From Acheta domesticus (Eukaryota > Arthropoda > Insecta > Orthoptera > Gryllidae): a DNA stretch of 64,000 nucleotides. Numbering within the stretch: position 1 is the first letter of the stretch; each line of letters begins with the position of its first letter. The DNA is taken from contig JAHLJT010009419.1 of assembly GCA_031308135.1 (NCBI GenBank), positions 185,629,829 through 185,693,828 of the forward strand, given 5' to 3'. Shown here one piece after another: positions 1 through 11,455 of this stretch. Made by a program: the position numbers and the translations under genes. Under the pieces are notes generated by a model. It did not search any database. It was not told the origin of the DNA and worked only from the letters and a program-made list of their open reading frames with translations.

Positions 1-345
1 GTTGGCGCCCTGGCACCTGTCGCGCTTCGATCCGCCGGCGCCGCTGCGAGCGAAGGCCGCTCCCCCGCGGGCCGCGTGCCAAGACGCGCCGCCGCCGCCG
101 CCGCCCTGACATTTCCGCGCGCGCGGAAGCGTGCTTGAACGCGCGCGGCCGCCATCACCGCCGACCCCTCCGCCCTCGCCATCGCCACCGCCATCACCGC
201 CGCCGCACCCGCATAGTTCATACGCCTCCCCGTTGTCCCTTCCTCGCCGTCGGCCCCATCATCCTCGCTCTCGCCCTCACTGGCGTTGTCGTCGTCCTCG
301 CTGCCGTTGTCATCGCCGCTGCCATCGCCGCTACTCTGGTCGCTA
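1..345. other. CpG-dense GC-rich island (left edge)
   Basis: Very GC-rich sequence with runs of GCC and CGC, continuing off the left edge. Reading frames are open on both strands because stop codons are rare in this composition, so no coding claim is made. It passes directly into the CCACTACCCCAT array. Confidence 0.6.
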
Positions 346-349
346 ACCC

Positions 350-905
350 GGCCGCTATCCCATCTACTACCTCATCCACCACCCCACCCACTGCCCCATC
401 CACCACCCCATCCACTATCCCATTCGCTACCCCATTCACTACCCCAATAACTACCCTATCCACTACCCCATCGACTACCCCAATCACTATCCCATCCACT
501 ATCCCATCCACTACCCTATTCACTACCCCTTCCACTACCCCAATAACTACCCTATCCACTTCCCCAGTCACTATCTCAATCACTACCCCATCGATTACCC
601 CAATCACTATTCCATCCACTACCCCATCCTCAACCCCATCCACTATCCCAATCACTACCCTCTACACTATCCCAATCACTACCTCAATCACTACCCCATC
701 GACTGCCCCAATCACTATCCCATCCACTACCTAACCACTACCCCATCCACTACCCCATCCACTACCCCATCCACTATCCCATCCACTACCCTATCGACTA
801 TCCCATCCACTACCCCATCCACTACCCAATTACTATCCCATCCACTATCCCACCCACTACCCCATCCTCAACCCCATCCACTACCCGATCCACCACCCCA
901 ATCAC
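350..905. repeat. Minisatellite, degenerate CCACTACCCCAT unit
   Basis: About 550 bp of tandem 6- and 12-bp units, with the core CCACTACCCCAT and variants such as TCACTACCCCAA. The first two thirds are open in one plus-strand frame and would give a Thr/Ser/Pro-rich mucin-like repeat. The open frame ends at 734 while the DNA repeat continues to about 900. That argues for a DNA minisatellite rather than a protein repeat under selection. Confidence 0.85.
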
Positions 906-1215
906 TATCACCGCCACATACGCCACCTTTACAACAGCCAAATGCACCGCCGCCGCACCCGCAAAGTTCAGCGCCGCCTCAAGATCCCGTCCCCACCTCC
1001 GTGGCTGCCGTGGTGTTCGCCGCCGCCCGTCCAGACGGCCTTCGCGCGCCGCTCCGTCACTCTGCGGAATGCGACGCGCGAAGGAGACCCGCCCGCGGCG
1101 CCCTCGCCGCCCCCGCCGCCCTCACCGCCCCGCGCCGCATTGCACGACTGCAGCGGCTGGCGCGCGCGGACACGTGACTTTACGCCCAGGCGGAATGTGG
1201 GCACACTCGGAATTC
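906..1215. other. CpG-dense GC-rich island
   Basis: GC-rich stretch right of the minisatellite with CCGCC runs around 1090-1140 and an E-box-like CACGTG near 1170. No gene model can be supported. Confidence 0.55.
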
Positions 1216-1281
1216 CCATCTCTCAGAAGTGCAGCGCCGCACTCAGATGACGAAGTAAATAGAACGGTAAAATACCAAAGC

Positions 1282-1517
1282 TACATTGCGATTTTTCTAA
1301 CTTTGCCCTCGAAGACCTGTCTTCAAGATGGAATATGTCACGGTATTTTGCGACGTTCTCAGTCGTGCCCCCAGGTATCGCATAATCGTGACCGTGTCAA
1401 ACAATGATTGCGATTATACGACTTCAAGCGGCACAACGGAGAATACTCGAAATGCTGTGTGATATTACGTGGCCATAGGGGCTTGATGGGCAGAGTTAGA
1501 AAAATCGCATTATACAT
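1282..1517. mobile_element. MITE with terminal inverted repeats
   Basis: The left arm at 1287-1308 (TGCGATTTTTCTAACTTTGC and onward) is the inverse of 1488-1509 with one mismatch. TACAT flanks both ends (1282-1286 and 1513-1517) and may be the target duplication. The interior at about 1328-1375 resembles the modules of the fold-back element at 15.3-15.8 kb (ATGGAATAT, CACGGTATTT, GTTCTCAGTCGTG). The termini match the MITE at 37.6 kb. No transposase is encoded. Confidence 0.75.
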
Positions 1518-3584
1518 GCCAAGTATATTCCATATTTTATTAGAGGACAAAGATAGTAGAATATGTAGCTTGAAGCAATGCATTTAACTTCTAATTAGTC
1601 TACAATATAACTTACGTAGTGTTTGGACTTATTTATCTATACAATAACTAGTTCCAGTGAATTGTTTTCTTCGCCTTTTCCTAATTCTTTTAGAATTTAT
1701 TTCCCGGTGGCAAATATGATGTCTACTTCTTGACGTTCCTTGAATAGAGTTAACATGTGACTTCGCTTTCAGCGTTATACTTTCCTCAACCTCGTCAACA
1801 CGAACCGACTTAGATTTTTTTTTAGAGATTTTGGATAAAATTATGGCTGAACTACCAGGCCGTTACATCAATTAATATTATTCACCGAAATTAGGTAGCA
1901 TATAGAGAGTATCATTGATTATTTCGTCCACTGGTGCATGATTCAAGAGATCAGGAAGAATAATGATTTTTACTGCCCATCAGACTATGATAATTGTTTT
2001 TCTTGCCCTTCACGCTAGCATAAAAGAGATTGCCTGGCACGCATGCGACTTCTTCGCTTGTAATAAGTTAATGTTAGTTCTCTGGCTAATTAGTTGGTAT
2101 TGTCGAGAAAGTAAAGTGAGCACAAACGTGAAATAATGAGGGTTGCCTAACACCCAAGCGCCTCGAATTCACTGATTCAGAGGACCATAGGATACTAATA
2201 GCCCCTGAAATGCTGAAGACAGCCGATGAACGATCTGGAGTGAAATGTAATGTACTATATGTAGTCAACTCACGGGTATAACCTTCGAATGAGCAGTAAA
2301 ACGATGATTTTTATGATGAATGGGAATAGATGAGTGACACGAGTCTTGAGGTCTCTTAGGTACGGCTTCCCCCTATGGTGTCAGCGTACCCAGATGGACG
2401 ACGCACACCGCCGCGGCACGATGCCAAAACAGCAGGGCATGATTTCTGGCGGAACGCGATGGAATGGCGTCTCGGAATTATTATTAAATTATGCTATAAA
2501 TATTTAATAATTTCTATTAAATTAATAAATAACTTGGGGCGCGTTTCGGGACCTAATACTTTGCAAATCAAGCACTGCAATACAGTAATGTGTCACGACG
2601 CAGGTCCGATAAAGAAACATTCATCAGCTAAGGGTGCTTCCGTGCTAATTTTAAGCAACGCTGAGCAAGCTGTTACAACGCAAGCAGGGAATAGCGAGGG
2701 TAATTACTAAGGAGCTCCCGGGGCGTGTAGACTTTTTCTAGTGCCAGAGAACCACGTGACCCGCTAACATGTACACTACATCCTTCCTGTGATCAAGACA
2801 TTATGAGTCCAAATTGCTGTCAGCGCCGTGATTTTTTAATGAGTTATGTGAAGCGTTTCGCACAACTACTAGTAGTGTCACAAGTGGTCATTAAATTGGT
2901 AGATGTCGGTATAGGGCTTTCACCCCGCTTAGTCTTAGGGTCATTGCGTTGTATTATATAAGGGCTATTACGCGTAAGTGATGCCAAGGTGGTCTGTGTT
3001 TGCTGTTTCCAAGGCCGGAAGATCAGCCCCATATTTGCACATTTACATCCTCTGAATTCTAAGTGTGTGGTTAACACTAGCTAATACCCCCGTAGCATTC
3101 ACGGCGGAAGAGGTGTGACATGAGTTATAAAATTGTCTGGATGAGGCTAATGTCTGTACTAAAACATTACATTGTTCCATTGAATTTCTCTAACTCTTCT
3201 ACTAAAACATATTGTTGACTACGTTTCTCTTCTAAAACGTTACATTGTTCTTTTGAATTTCTTCACCAGTGCGTTGACCCTTCACATAGTCTCGTAGTGA
3301 AGTAATAAACAAAAATACTTGAAAATGGGAACGTTCTTGCTCTTAGGCACTGTTCTTTAGGAAGCACTTTTTTACTTTGTCTAAGTTTGGTTTTGTGCGC
3401 GTCAAATTTGTAATGGAAAATTCCATTGAGTAGTAATTTTCATTCACGAGACGCTTTCATATTGTCAATTATGTTCTTAAATCGTAGCTAGTAAGTTTAT
3501 GCATAAGATTCAGAAAGACTTAAGTCTGTTTAGAATTTACGTTTACATTTTTTAACACATTAACAAAGTGTCAGATGCTCTATT

Positions 3585-3586
<2 letters not shown>
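1518..3586. other. AT-rich sequence without a recognisable gene
   Basis: The longest open frames are about 110 codons or less and none resembles a known protein. A very AT-rich patch lies at 2480-2540. A small direct repeat at 3157-3272 is listed separately. Confidence 0.5.
3157..3272 (+). repeat. Short imperfect direct repeat
   Basis: CTAAAACATTACATTGTTC near 3159 recurs as CTAAAACGTTACATTGTTC at 3232. Both are followed by TTGAATTTCT, and a partial copy lies at about 3200. The period is about 73 bp, suggesting a local duplication. Confidence 0.7.

Positions 3587-3628
<42 letters not shown>
3587..3628. repeat. (TTA)n microsatellite
   Basis: An uninterrupted run of TTA of about 40 bp ending in a short T run. 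It resembles the ATT/AAT tracts attached to LINE tails at 25.8 and 26.2 kb, but no adjoining element is recognised here. Confidence 0.9.
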
Positions 3629-4252
3629 TTTATTCTGCGAAGCCAGAACCGCACGAGATATTCATCTAGAGAACAATGTTAAATGAATTAGATGAATATG
3701 TTACAATTCGCCAATTCGTGAATGAGTAACTTAATATCAATATTATGCAAAATATGTGCATATAATCCGAAGTTGGAATAGTTTTGAATCATATTTAGTA
3801 CTTTTTTTCGGATAAAGTTGACATCAGGCGACAGGAGATGGCTAGATTAGATGAATGGGAGGAGCGTAATATATGGTTAAGGGGAATAGCAGATGTTTTG
3901 AGATAAGCAGGGAATACACTACTGGTCTGAAGTTTCTAAGACTAGTGAGAAACATGGCGTGGTCTTGAGTTTTATTGTGTCGTCGTAAATTTCTTTTTAA
4001 ACGAGACCATATAATGAAATGTAACCTAATTATGTACCTTCGTTCACGCTTCGCTATGCATTTCCGAGTTGGCGATGAGCCTAAGGTCTTCAACCTTTGC
4101 AATTTACATAAAACAACCTCGAGTCTGTGTAATGGATAATTTCCAACTCATTTTTATGTCCATATACTTCTCGCAAACAGAATACGCCTTTCACTCGAAC
4201 AGTCACCTTACTTCAGGTAGCGCCCTGTAACTGATACCAACATTAATGGGAT

Positions 4253-4383
4253 GAATTCCTAATAAAAATGTTCAATGTTCAGGTTTATCCAAAACGCCTG
4301 GCTAATGTGTGAATTCCTAATAATAATCCTAATAATAAATAATCCGTTCACCGTCAAGTTTATCCAATCCCCCTGGCTAATGT
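4253..4383 (+). repeat. Imperfect tandem duplication
   Basis: GAATTCCTAATAA occurs at 4253 and 4311. Each is followed by a segment with GTTTATCC and CCTGGCTAATGT, at 4300-4308 and 4375-4383. Two diverged copies have a period of roughly 60-75 bp. The surrounding 3629-4540 is AT-rich with no gene seen. Confidence 0.7.
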
Positions 4384-4544
4384 ACAAATTAACCGACTAC
4401 TCCAAAAATTCTAGCGGTCTTAAGCCAAAGCATATACAAGGTTGAAAATTAACCAAGCGGAATTTCATCCTTTCGATTTACTAAACAAAGTTTTTCGTCC
4501 CAAAAGGTCAGTGCCTTCACGAAAAGCGTGGAATTACAAAGACA

Positions 4545-5335
4545 CGGCGGAAGGTGGGGCCACGCGCCACCTGCCACCCGAGCACCCGAGCGCGCTCCCT
4601 CCTCGCGCCTCCACCCCCGCGGCGCGCGCGCGGCCAGAGAAAGCGGCGCGCAAAACAATCGCCGCGGCGCGCCAGCCGCCGCCCCCGGCCCTCCTGTCCA
4701 CGCCCACGCCCCACTTCGGCGCCCGCGGCGCCCCGACCTCCGCGTATCGCCCCCGCCGCCGCCTCGACCCCGCCCCCGCCGCCGCCCCCGCTGCCCCCGC
4801 CGCCACCCCCGCTGCCGCCCCCGCCGCCGCCCCCGCCGCCGCCCCCGCCGCCGCCCCCGCCGCCGCCCCCGCCGCCGCCCCCTCCGCCGCGCCCCTGAGC
4901 GCCGCTCCCCTCAGCGCTGCCCCCGTCGCCGCCCTCGTCACCACCCCCGTCGCCGCTCCCCTCGCCGCCGGCCTCGCCACCGCCGCTGCCGCCACCTCCG
5001 CCTCGCCGCCGGCCCCCGCCGTCCCCGGCCCGTTCCCACCGCCCCACGCCACTCCTCCCACCGCTGCACCCGCCCCGCTTCATCGCCTGCGGCATCCCGA
5101 CCTCTTCGGTGCGGCGGGGTGGCGGGGTGGCGCCGTATCGCCCCCGCCCCTGCCCAGGCCTTTGCCCTCCCCGTCGCCCCAGGCGCTAGCAGCTTTCGGC
5201 ACCTACGCCGCCCCTCCGGAGCGGATCTATCTCCGCCGCGTGGCGTGGCCCACGGCCGAGAGGCGAGAGAGCGGAGATAGCGGGGAAACTCCTCACGCCC
5301 AGGGCGCGTCCGGGAAGTGCGAGCATTGAAAGTAA
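4545..5335. other. Large CpG-dense island with CCG array
   Basis: About 800 bp of very high GC. Four frames are open for 170-295 codons at once, giving Ala/Pro, Arg/Pro or Gly-rich products. Overlap on both strands in low-complexity DNA is the signature of composition, not coding. This could be a promoter-type CpG island, but no transcript evidence is visible. Confidence 0.6.
4760..4895. repeat. 12-bp CCCCCGCCGCCG tandem array
   Basis: Roughly ten near-identical 12-bp units inside the island. The period is a multiple of three, so each frame encodes its own 4-residue repeat (Ala-Ala-Ala-Pro in one frame). Left-hand units are interrupted by CTGCC. Confidence 0.85.
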
Positions 5336-5888
5336 TCGCTTGGCACGGCGGTCAGGTTTTCTGCGCTCTCCTCTTTATTGCGTTTGGAATCCCGAAGAAG
5401 GTTGGTAAAAGTCCTTTCTTTGGCAGTGATTGACAACAGTTTCAAGTTTTTAATCTGATGAAACGTAAAACGAACATATCCGTAATCCCCACACAGAAGA
5501 CGAAAAATAAATAGCCTTTTCTTCTAAGGAGAGTTTTACGGATGTCGTGAATTATGCATTTTCGCCTCCTGCCGGAGTCTTTCTAAGCCATACGAGCAAT
5601 CGTTCGGTCTTCATGTTTGAAGTAGGAACAGGAGGAATATCACGAAAGCCAGGGCGTTTTATATCACTGCTTTGGTATCCGCCAAGAATCAGTCGGAGCA
5701 AGCAATGGAAACGATCTATCAGAGCAGCTAATACTCAGAATTTTGATCCAGATAGAAGCATCGTAATAACGACTGAAATAATATACAAAATTCCCCATCG
5801 TCTGGACTCAAATAAAAATCCTTCTGGTCCACGAAGCGAATTGATAATTACCTACCCAGCCAGTAAAGAAACGGCCAACAGCGATTTT
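5336..5888. other. No recognised gene
   Basis: Holds one open frame of 114 codons (5547-5891, plus) with no recognisable motif and mixed composition. It may be chance or an unrecognised exon. Nothing else is seen. Confidence 0.4.
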
Positions 5889-5990
5889 TAAATTTCAATT
5901 CAATTTTATTTGTAATTTGCTTACAGGATTATCCTATTACCAAGTGCTGTGTGTACTCACAGCTTAATCATAAATAAATTTCATTACAAA
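5889..5990 (-). mobile_element. Possible LINE 3' tail
   Basis: Read on the minus strand the segment ends in AAATAAAATTGAATTGAAAT, preceded by TGTAAGCAAATTACAA. This is the A/T-rich short-repeat ending common at the 3' ends of insect non-LTR retrotransposons. No coding part remains, so this is a pattern-based call. Confidence 0.35.
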
Positions 5991-8900
5991 TCACTTTTGA
6001 TAGAACAGGTAATAGGAATCAATATAATTAGGGGAACAAAAATAAATAATACAACCTGTAATTAGGACACTGTACTAATTGAGGCCTGACGCCTGATTTT
6101 TAATTTGCTACTACTAGCAAACCCTTCGACGTGTGAATGTAAATTCGAGAAATATGAGTTTCATTTAAATGTGAGGAAAGTTACTCCATACTCCATAATG
6201 GCGATCTTATCTGGATGGGTTGCTCTGCCGTGCGGTGTGTCACAGAATGTTCAGTTGCGAATCCTTAACTGAAGCTCCAAAGAAAGCGAAGTCTTAGCTT
6301 TAAAGACCGACAGAAGCGCATTCTCGACATTGCTTGAATACCTGAGTCGCCGCCGACCACAGTTTGTATGAGAATTTTAAAATTCTGTTAGCATGATCGG
6401 TTGTTTTCCTGCTTTTCTTCCATGAACTCCTGGCGGTTGCTGAAGCAGTACTTTGAACGAGACGCAAACCGCGCGCGACCGTTCCTTCCCTCATAATGAC
6501 CCACCTCCGCCATCGTAAGGTCGTTGTCAGGTAGCTAATCCCCATCCCCAAATAGAGTAATCCCCTTTATTCAGATAGGCTGTACAGCAGCACTGCGAGA
6601 ATGGGAAGCGAAGTCATTTAAAGGAATTGCTCAGTTGGAGAAAGAAGAAAAATACATCTTCTTAGCTTTATAAAAATGCACTTATAATATTTGAAAATCA
6701 ATGTTTGTATGTTTGTTTGTTCGCATTTTATGTGCTGCCGTACCGTTCATCAGATTGCAATAAAACTTTGTCAACTTATTGCTTGCACTTGCGCGATGAT
6801 TACAAGCATAGTTGAATGCAACTGTGCGTATATTGTAGCATAGAAAAGCAAAAAGAAGGCGTTGATGATGATTTTATAAGTTTTTGCTGAATCAAGTGCC
6901 CCTGAATAGAAGCTCTACGCCACACGCCACTGTTATGTATTAAGCGCGTGTTTGCTGCATATTCTGCACCTGCGATTGTGAAATATTGGCCGGAATTATT
7001 ACTTGAACGTTATCTCCGACAAGTAAATCAAATTTTTCCAAGACAGTGTCATAACGAAAGCATGCCCAAACATGAAAGAGAACGTTTTAACAATAGAATA
7101 TTTGACAACCATGTCCAAACTAGGACATAGAACAAACCCAGACTCGCGAGAAAGTTTTTCATCTATTAAACGTTTCGCAGAGCGTAACGTAAAACGTGAT
7201 TAACAATCGCGTGACCAGCACCGTGTGAAGTGTAATAGCAAAGCATTGCCGGATCCACTAGTTAATGTATAATATGGACGGTGTTAAGCATCAACTGGAC
7301 AAGCGCCATTTTTGAGAAAAAATAGATAGGGACGTCATCAGTTGCATTGGACCATGTTCTAAGTTACGCAAAATTTTGGCGAATGTATTTTATGTTTCGC
7401 AACAACCGGCTATAAACCTAGGTCTTCAAATCTGCTGTTCTTAATTTCACATTATGCAGGCAAGCGCCAGATATTCTACTCTTGTTTGTGTACTTTGGCG
7501 CTTCAATGAATGAAATAATTTAATTACAGTTTTTAGAGCTGAAAATGTAATAAAACCTTTGAACACGATTATCTCAAAACTTGTATGATGTCGCCTAGCC
7601 GGTTGATGCATAACACCGCAAAGAGTGTAAGTCAGACTCTTCCGTGGAATTCTTTTGTGGTCGGTGCCGCTCTGCCGTAGCACGCGGCCACTGTCCATGA
7701 CCTTCCGTAGTGCGTGGTGGCTAGACGGCGGCTGCCCTAACGGTCCTCGACTGCGATTTACGGTCCCCCACGAAGCCTTCATTAAGCGCGCTCCTTTTTT
7801 GACGCCGCTCAAGAGCGGTTAACCCAGTTCGGTGCTCGCCAAATGTCACACAATCTCGTGCCATATTCGTCGGAACCTTTACGCAAAATTGATTTGCATA
7901 ACTGAAATACCGTCCTCTGTTCTGTGTGATCTTTTGTTTTTTCTTTTCCGTGCGACCTCTCTTTTCTCCTTGTTTTCTATTTCTTTCCGTCATCTCTCAC
8001 TTTTTCGTGAACATTGGTACGTATCATCGCTCAGGGAAATGATGATCTTCCGAGATGTTTGAATGACTCTGTTAATACGTACCTGCTGCTGAGAGCACCA
8101 TCTGGGCAAGGTAATAAATAAAATGTACGAAAATGTCAGGGACAGGGAGGATCCAGTCCGTTGCAAATCTTTGCTTCAAAGTTCTGGGTTCATGTTTGTA
8201 TCTTCACTGGTGCTCCTTCACTCTCTCAATGTAATGACGCAAAGATCTCAGCATTTAAAGCTAATACTATATAAAAGTCCGTACAATATTGTACAAAATT
8301 AAGTTTCATTTAGGAACTTAGAGATGAACACAGATACTTTACTGTAATGATCAGATGCACCTAGAACCTAAAATATTTTATTCGTTTCTCAAAAGAAATT
8401 CCCAAAGATCAGCAAATATTTCAAGAAGTTGTTTCAGAAAACTATAAAGTCTAATAGAAAATATCATCAGCCGTATAATGGAGGTGATTATAAAAGAGAT
8501 ATTCAGATCATATGGAAACATATCGGAACAGATCAAAATATTATCTTTCAGAAGGCACACTTCTTTTCGTTCAAATATATTTGCCTTGTAATGTATATGT
8601 ATACTATTGAAAAGAGAGGAAACCTATGCCATACCGTATTGTAACTGAATTTAAGTAGTTACAGCAATGTTGTGGCTGTATGTAAGACAACCACTTTATG
8701 CTCTTGTAATGTATTTAACGGTTTCTTTTTCCACCGTAAAAAGTATATTTGTTTTTGAATGATAACTTTGTTTAAGAGTAAACTTGTTAGTTTAATAATA
8801 TGCCGTTTGGTAGAAATTCCTCATTATAAAAATTTTTGGATATTATATGAATGGTGCAATGAATAATAATTATTATTATACTCATTACATACATTCACAG

Positions 8901-9544
8901 GTTTAAATCTGCATGCTAGTTGTCACTAAATATTGTCCTGAATATATTTATTATTGAATAAAATAGTATTTCATGCTATATATTGTGATACCAGATTATC
9001 ACGTTAGTATCATCTTAACAGCCTCAGCGGTGAGGTGCTTGGATAGTAATATTATAAACCACAATTTCTCGTGAAACTCTGTAAATCTGCAAATCTCTTT
9101 CCGTCGGCGCAGGGATAAGTACATTTGTGTGGAATAGTGTTTTTTCCGCTTCAGTATACACTATTATTTTGCCTGTTGAAGAACAAATGAACGGAGAATT
9201 AATTAATTCGTAATTAAATGTATCAGTGAATGAGCTCGCACATAATTACTTCATAGATGTAACTAACTGCTTATTAACATCTCTTCAGATAATCGTAATT
9301 TTATCATAAAAATAAACAATATTTATATTATTTTATATTATTTTAGTAAATGTCGGGTTCAATTTATATTCGCCGGGTGAGGGATCTATTTCAATAAAAT
9401 TCACAAATGCATCCATCTACACACTGTACCGCGAACCGACACAGGGAACATAATTAATCATTTATTAACTGGCAATTGGTGAGAAGTGGCGTCTACTCGC
9501 AACCTGTTCGAGGGCGGCAATAAAAACCCTGCACTTCTTTGGCG
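5991..9544. other. Long AT-rich stretch, no gene seen
   Basis: Open frames are short (up to about 120 codons at 7447-7812, minus) and show no motif. A TGTTTGTATGTTTGTTTG stretch near 6703, followed by a diverged A/T-rich segment, resembles the ends of dispersed insect repeats. It cannot be assigned. Sequence around 7620-7790 is moderately GC-rich. Confidence 0.45.
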
Positions 9545-9860
9545 AACGTTTCCGCGTCCGAATGCTCTCGGAGGCGCGCCTTGGCCTGAGGAAACGCAGC
9601 GCTCCTACCGGAAGCCGGCGAGGCAGCGCGCGGCGCGGCGGTGCGCCCAGGAGGCGAAGTGGCGGAGGCCGCGGAACGGGACCCGGCGACCGCGCCCAAG
9701 GACGCCCCCGGCCCCCTCCCCCCCAGGACTCCTGCGTGCGATACACGGGGCCTTGGGCGGCCATGGCCCCCGCGCGCCCAATTCAAGCTCCTCTGCGTCT
9801 CCAATTCGCTCCCATGGCGCTCGCCCTGGCATTCGGGGCGCCTCGCGGATCGGGTGGCGT
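9545..9860. other. CpG-dense GC-rich island
   Basis: About 300 bp of high GC with overlapping open frames on both strands (75-150 codons), none with a recognisable domain. Confidence 0.55.
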
Positions 9861-10890
9861 TCCGCAAGGGTGGAGATCGGGGGACGTATGTTTGGGATTG
9901 GTTTATCTGTCTGTGGCAGTCATTGGCTGTGGCAGTTGTGAAGGACTGGGGATAGTCTAATGTTGCGTGTTGAATAACGTGGTATCGTTGTTGAAATAGG
10001 AAGATAGGCCCTTCGAAAAAAGCGCGTGTCCGATAAGTATTACTACCCTATAAAGTTCAAATTATTTTTCATACAACTCCAGTGAACAGAATCTGTTACA
10101 CTACGGCACTGATAAAGAAGCGGTGTTTATTTTCTTGATTTTGCGTTTTTGGAGATCGGATTTCGTGATTGGTGCAGTCATCTCAAACAACCACAAAGAA
10201 GACTGTATTATAGTACATTATTTCAAGCAAAAATACATCCAGAAAGGCATAGGTTTATTGGTGCGTGCGTCATCTCCATGCTTATGTTCGAAAGAGACAA
10301 TGGTTTGAGAACCACCATCAGCAACTACGGATATATCCCTTATCTTCCACACGTAAATGCGAAGCTTCAGCTACAACTATCTCACCGCTGAGGAGCGGAA
10401 TGAAGACCACATGGCTGTTTTTAGGCCGAGAATATATTTTTATACTGCGCGCTAATAAGAAATATAACGGAAATTTTTTTTGTATTTGTGTTTTTAAAGT
10501 TATATATTTAGTCAGTGTTTAGTTGATTCAAGGAAAATTTTGATTTTTAATTGCCTGAATTTGATTAAATATAAACATAATTAAGAAAAACATAATTTGA
10601 TTTAAGAAATTGACAAATACACCGAAAAAATATTTAACAAATAATGAACATTTGAATTCATAATTAGTGTTGGTTGAATTATTTGCCAGCACTTATTTCA
10701 TCTGTTAAGTTCATTTAAATGCTCTCAGATTGGCATTCTGGTGTTACTGCTGTCTCGCAGTTTCAGACCTTAGAGAGAGTCGAACCCCTGGCTTGACTTC
10801 CCGAAGAAAGCACTGCTTCTCTCTAGTTCCAAGGATGTCTTGTTTTTGGCCATAGTTCCTAGGACAGCCTAGAGGCATCGTTGTTCATTT
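9861..10890. other. AT-rich spacer, no gene seen
   Basis: Only short frames. A minus-strand GGGGTTCGACTC near 10780 resembles a pol III B box, but no A box partner is evident, so no SINE is called. Confidence 0.4.
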
Positions 10891-11455
10891 GCATGGACCA
10901 CGCCTCCGCTGGCCGGTTCGCCCGAGACAAGTTCACGACCACGCGGTGGCGGGAGTTCTCGCCTGGGCCACACAGCGCTGCGCTTTCTTCGCTTTCTTCT
11001 GGCTTCCAGCTCGGAGGCGGCGGCGGCGGCGGCGCTGGCAATCGCCCGGAGCGACGACCTTCCGCCCGCGGCGGTCGCCACCGCCGCCGCCGCCGCCAGC
11101 CGGAGCACAGCGGCAGCAGTAGCCGCGGCCGTCGCGCCGCGCCGCATGCATAATGCAGAGGGCGTCGCGACGCCGAGCCAGCGCCCATGAGCGTCGCGAC
11201 GCCCAGTGGCCGACGCCGCGCGTCGGTTTCGCTTTCGCATCGGCGTGGCCGTCCGGCGTCGCGACGATCGAGAAAGGGAAGCTTGTGGGGGGGGGGGGCA
11301 GTGCCCGGGCGATTTATCACTCGCGAGCACGTGGAGTCGGCCGGTGGCTGTCGCGCGGTGATTTATCACGCGAATGCTCGGCCTCCCCTGGCACAGCGCC
11401 CATCCAGCTCCTGGGAGACTGCTCGGGGATCGGATATCGGTCACTCCGGAGGGTG
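10891..11455. other. CpG-dense GC-rich island
   Basis: Contains GGC and GCC triplet runs (11010-11100), repeated GCGTCGCGACGCC-type words at 11160-11280 and a 12-G run at 11287-11298. TTTATCAC followed by a G/C-rich segment occurs twice near 11310 and 11361. Open frames on both strands are compositional. Confidence 0.55.

Noticed and set aside
4442..5329. 295-codon Ala/Pro-rich plus-strand frame and overlapping minus frames
   Set aside because: Open frames on both strands follow from stop-poor GC composition and a 12-bp CCG array. No domain, start context or splice structure supports a protein.
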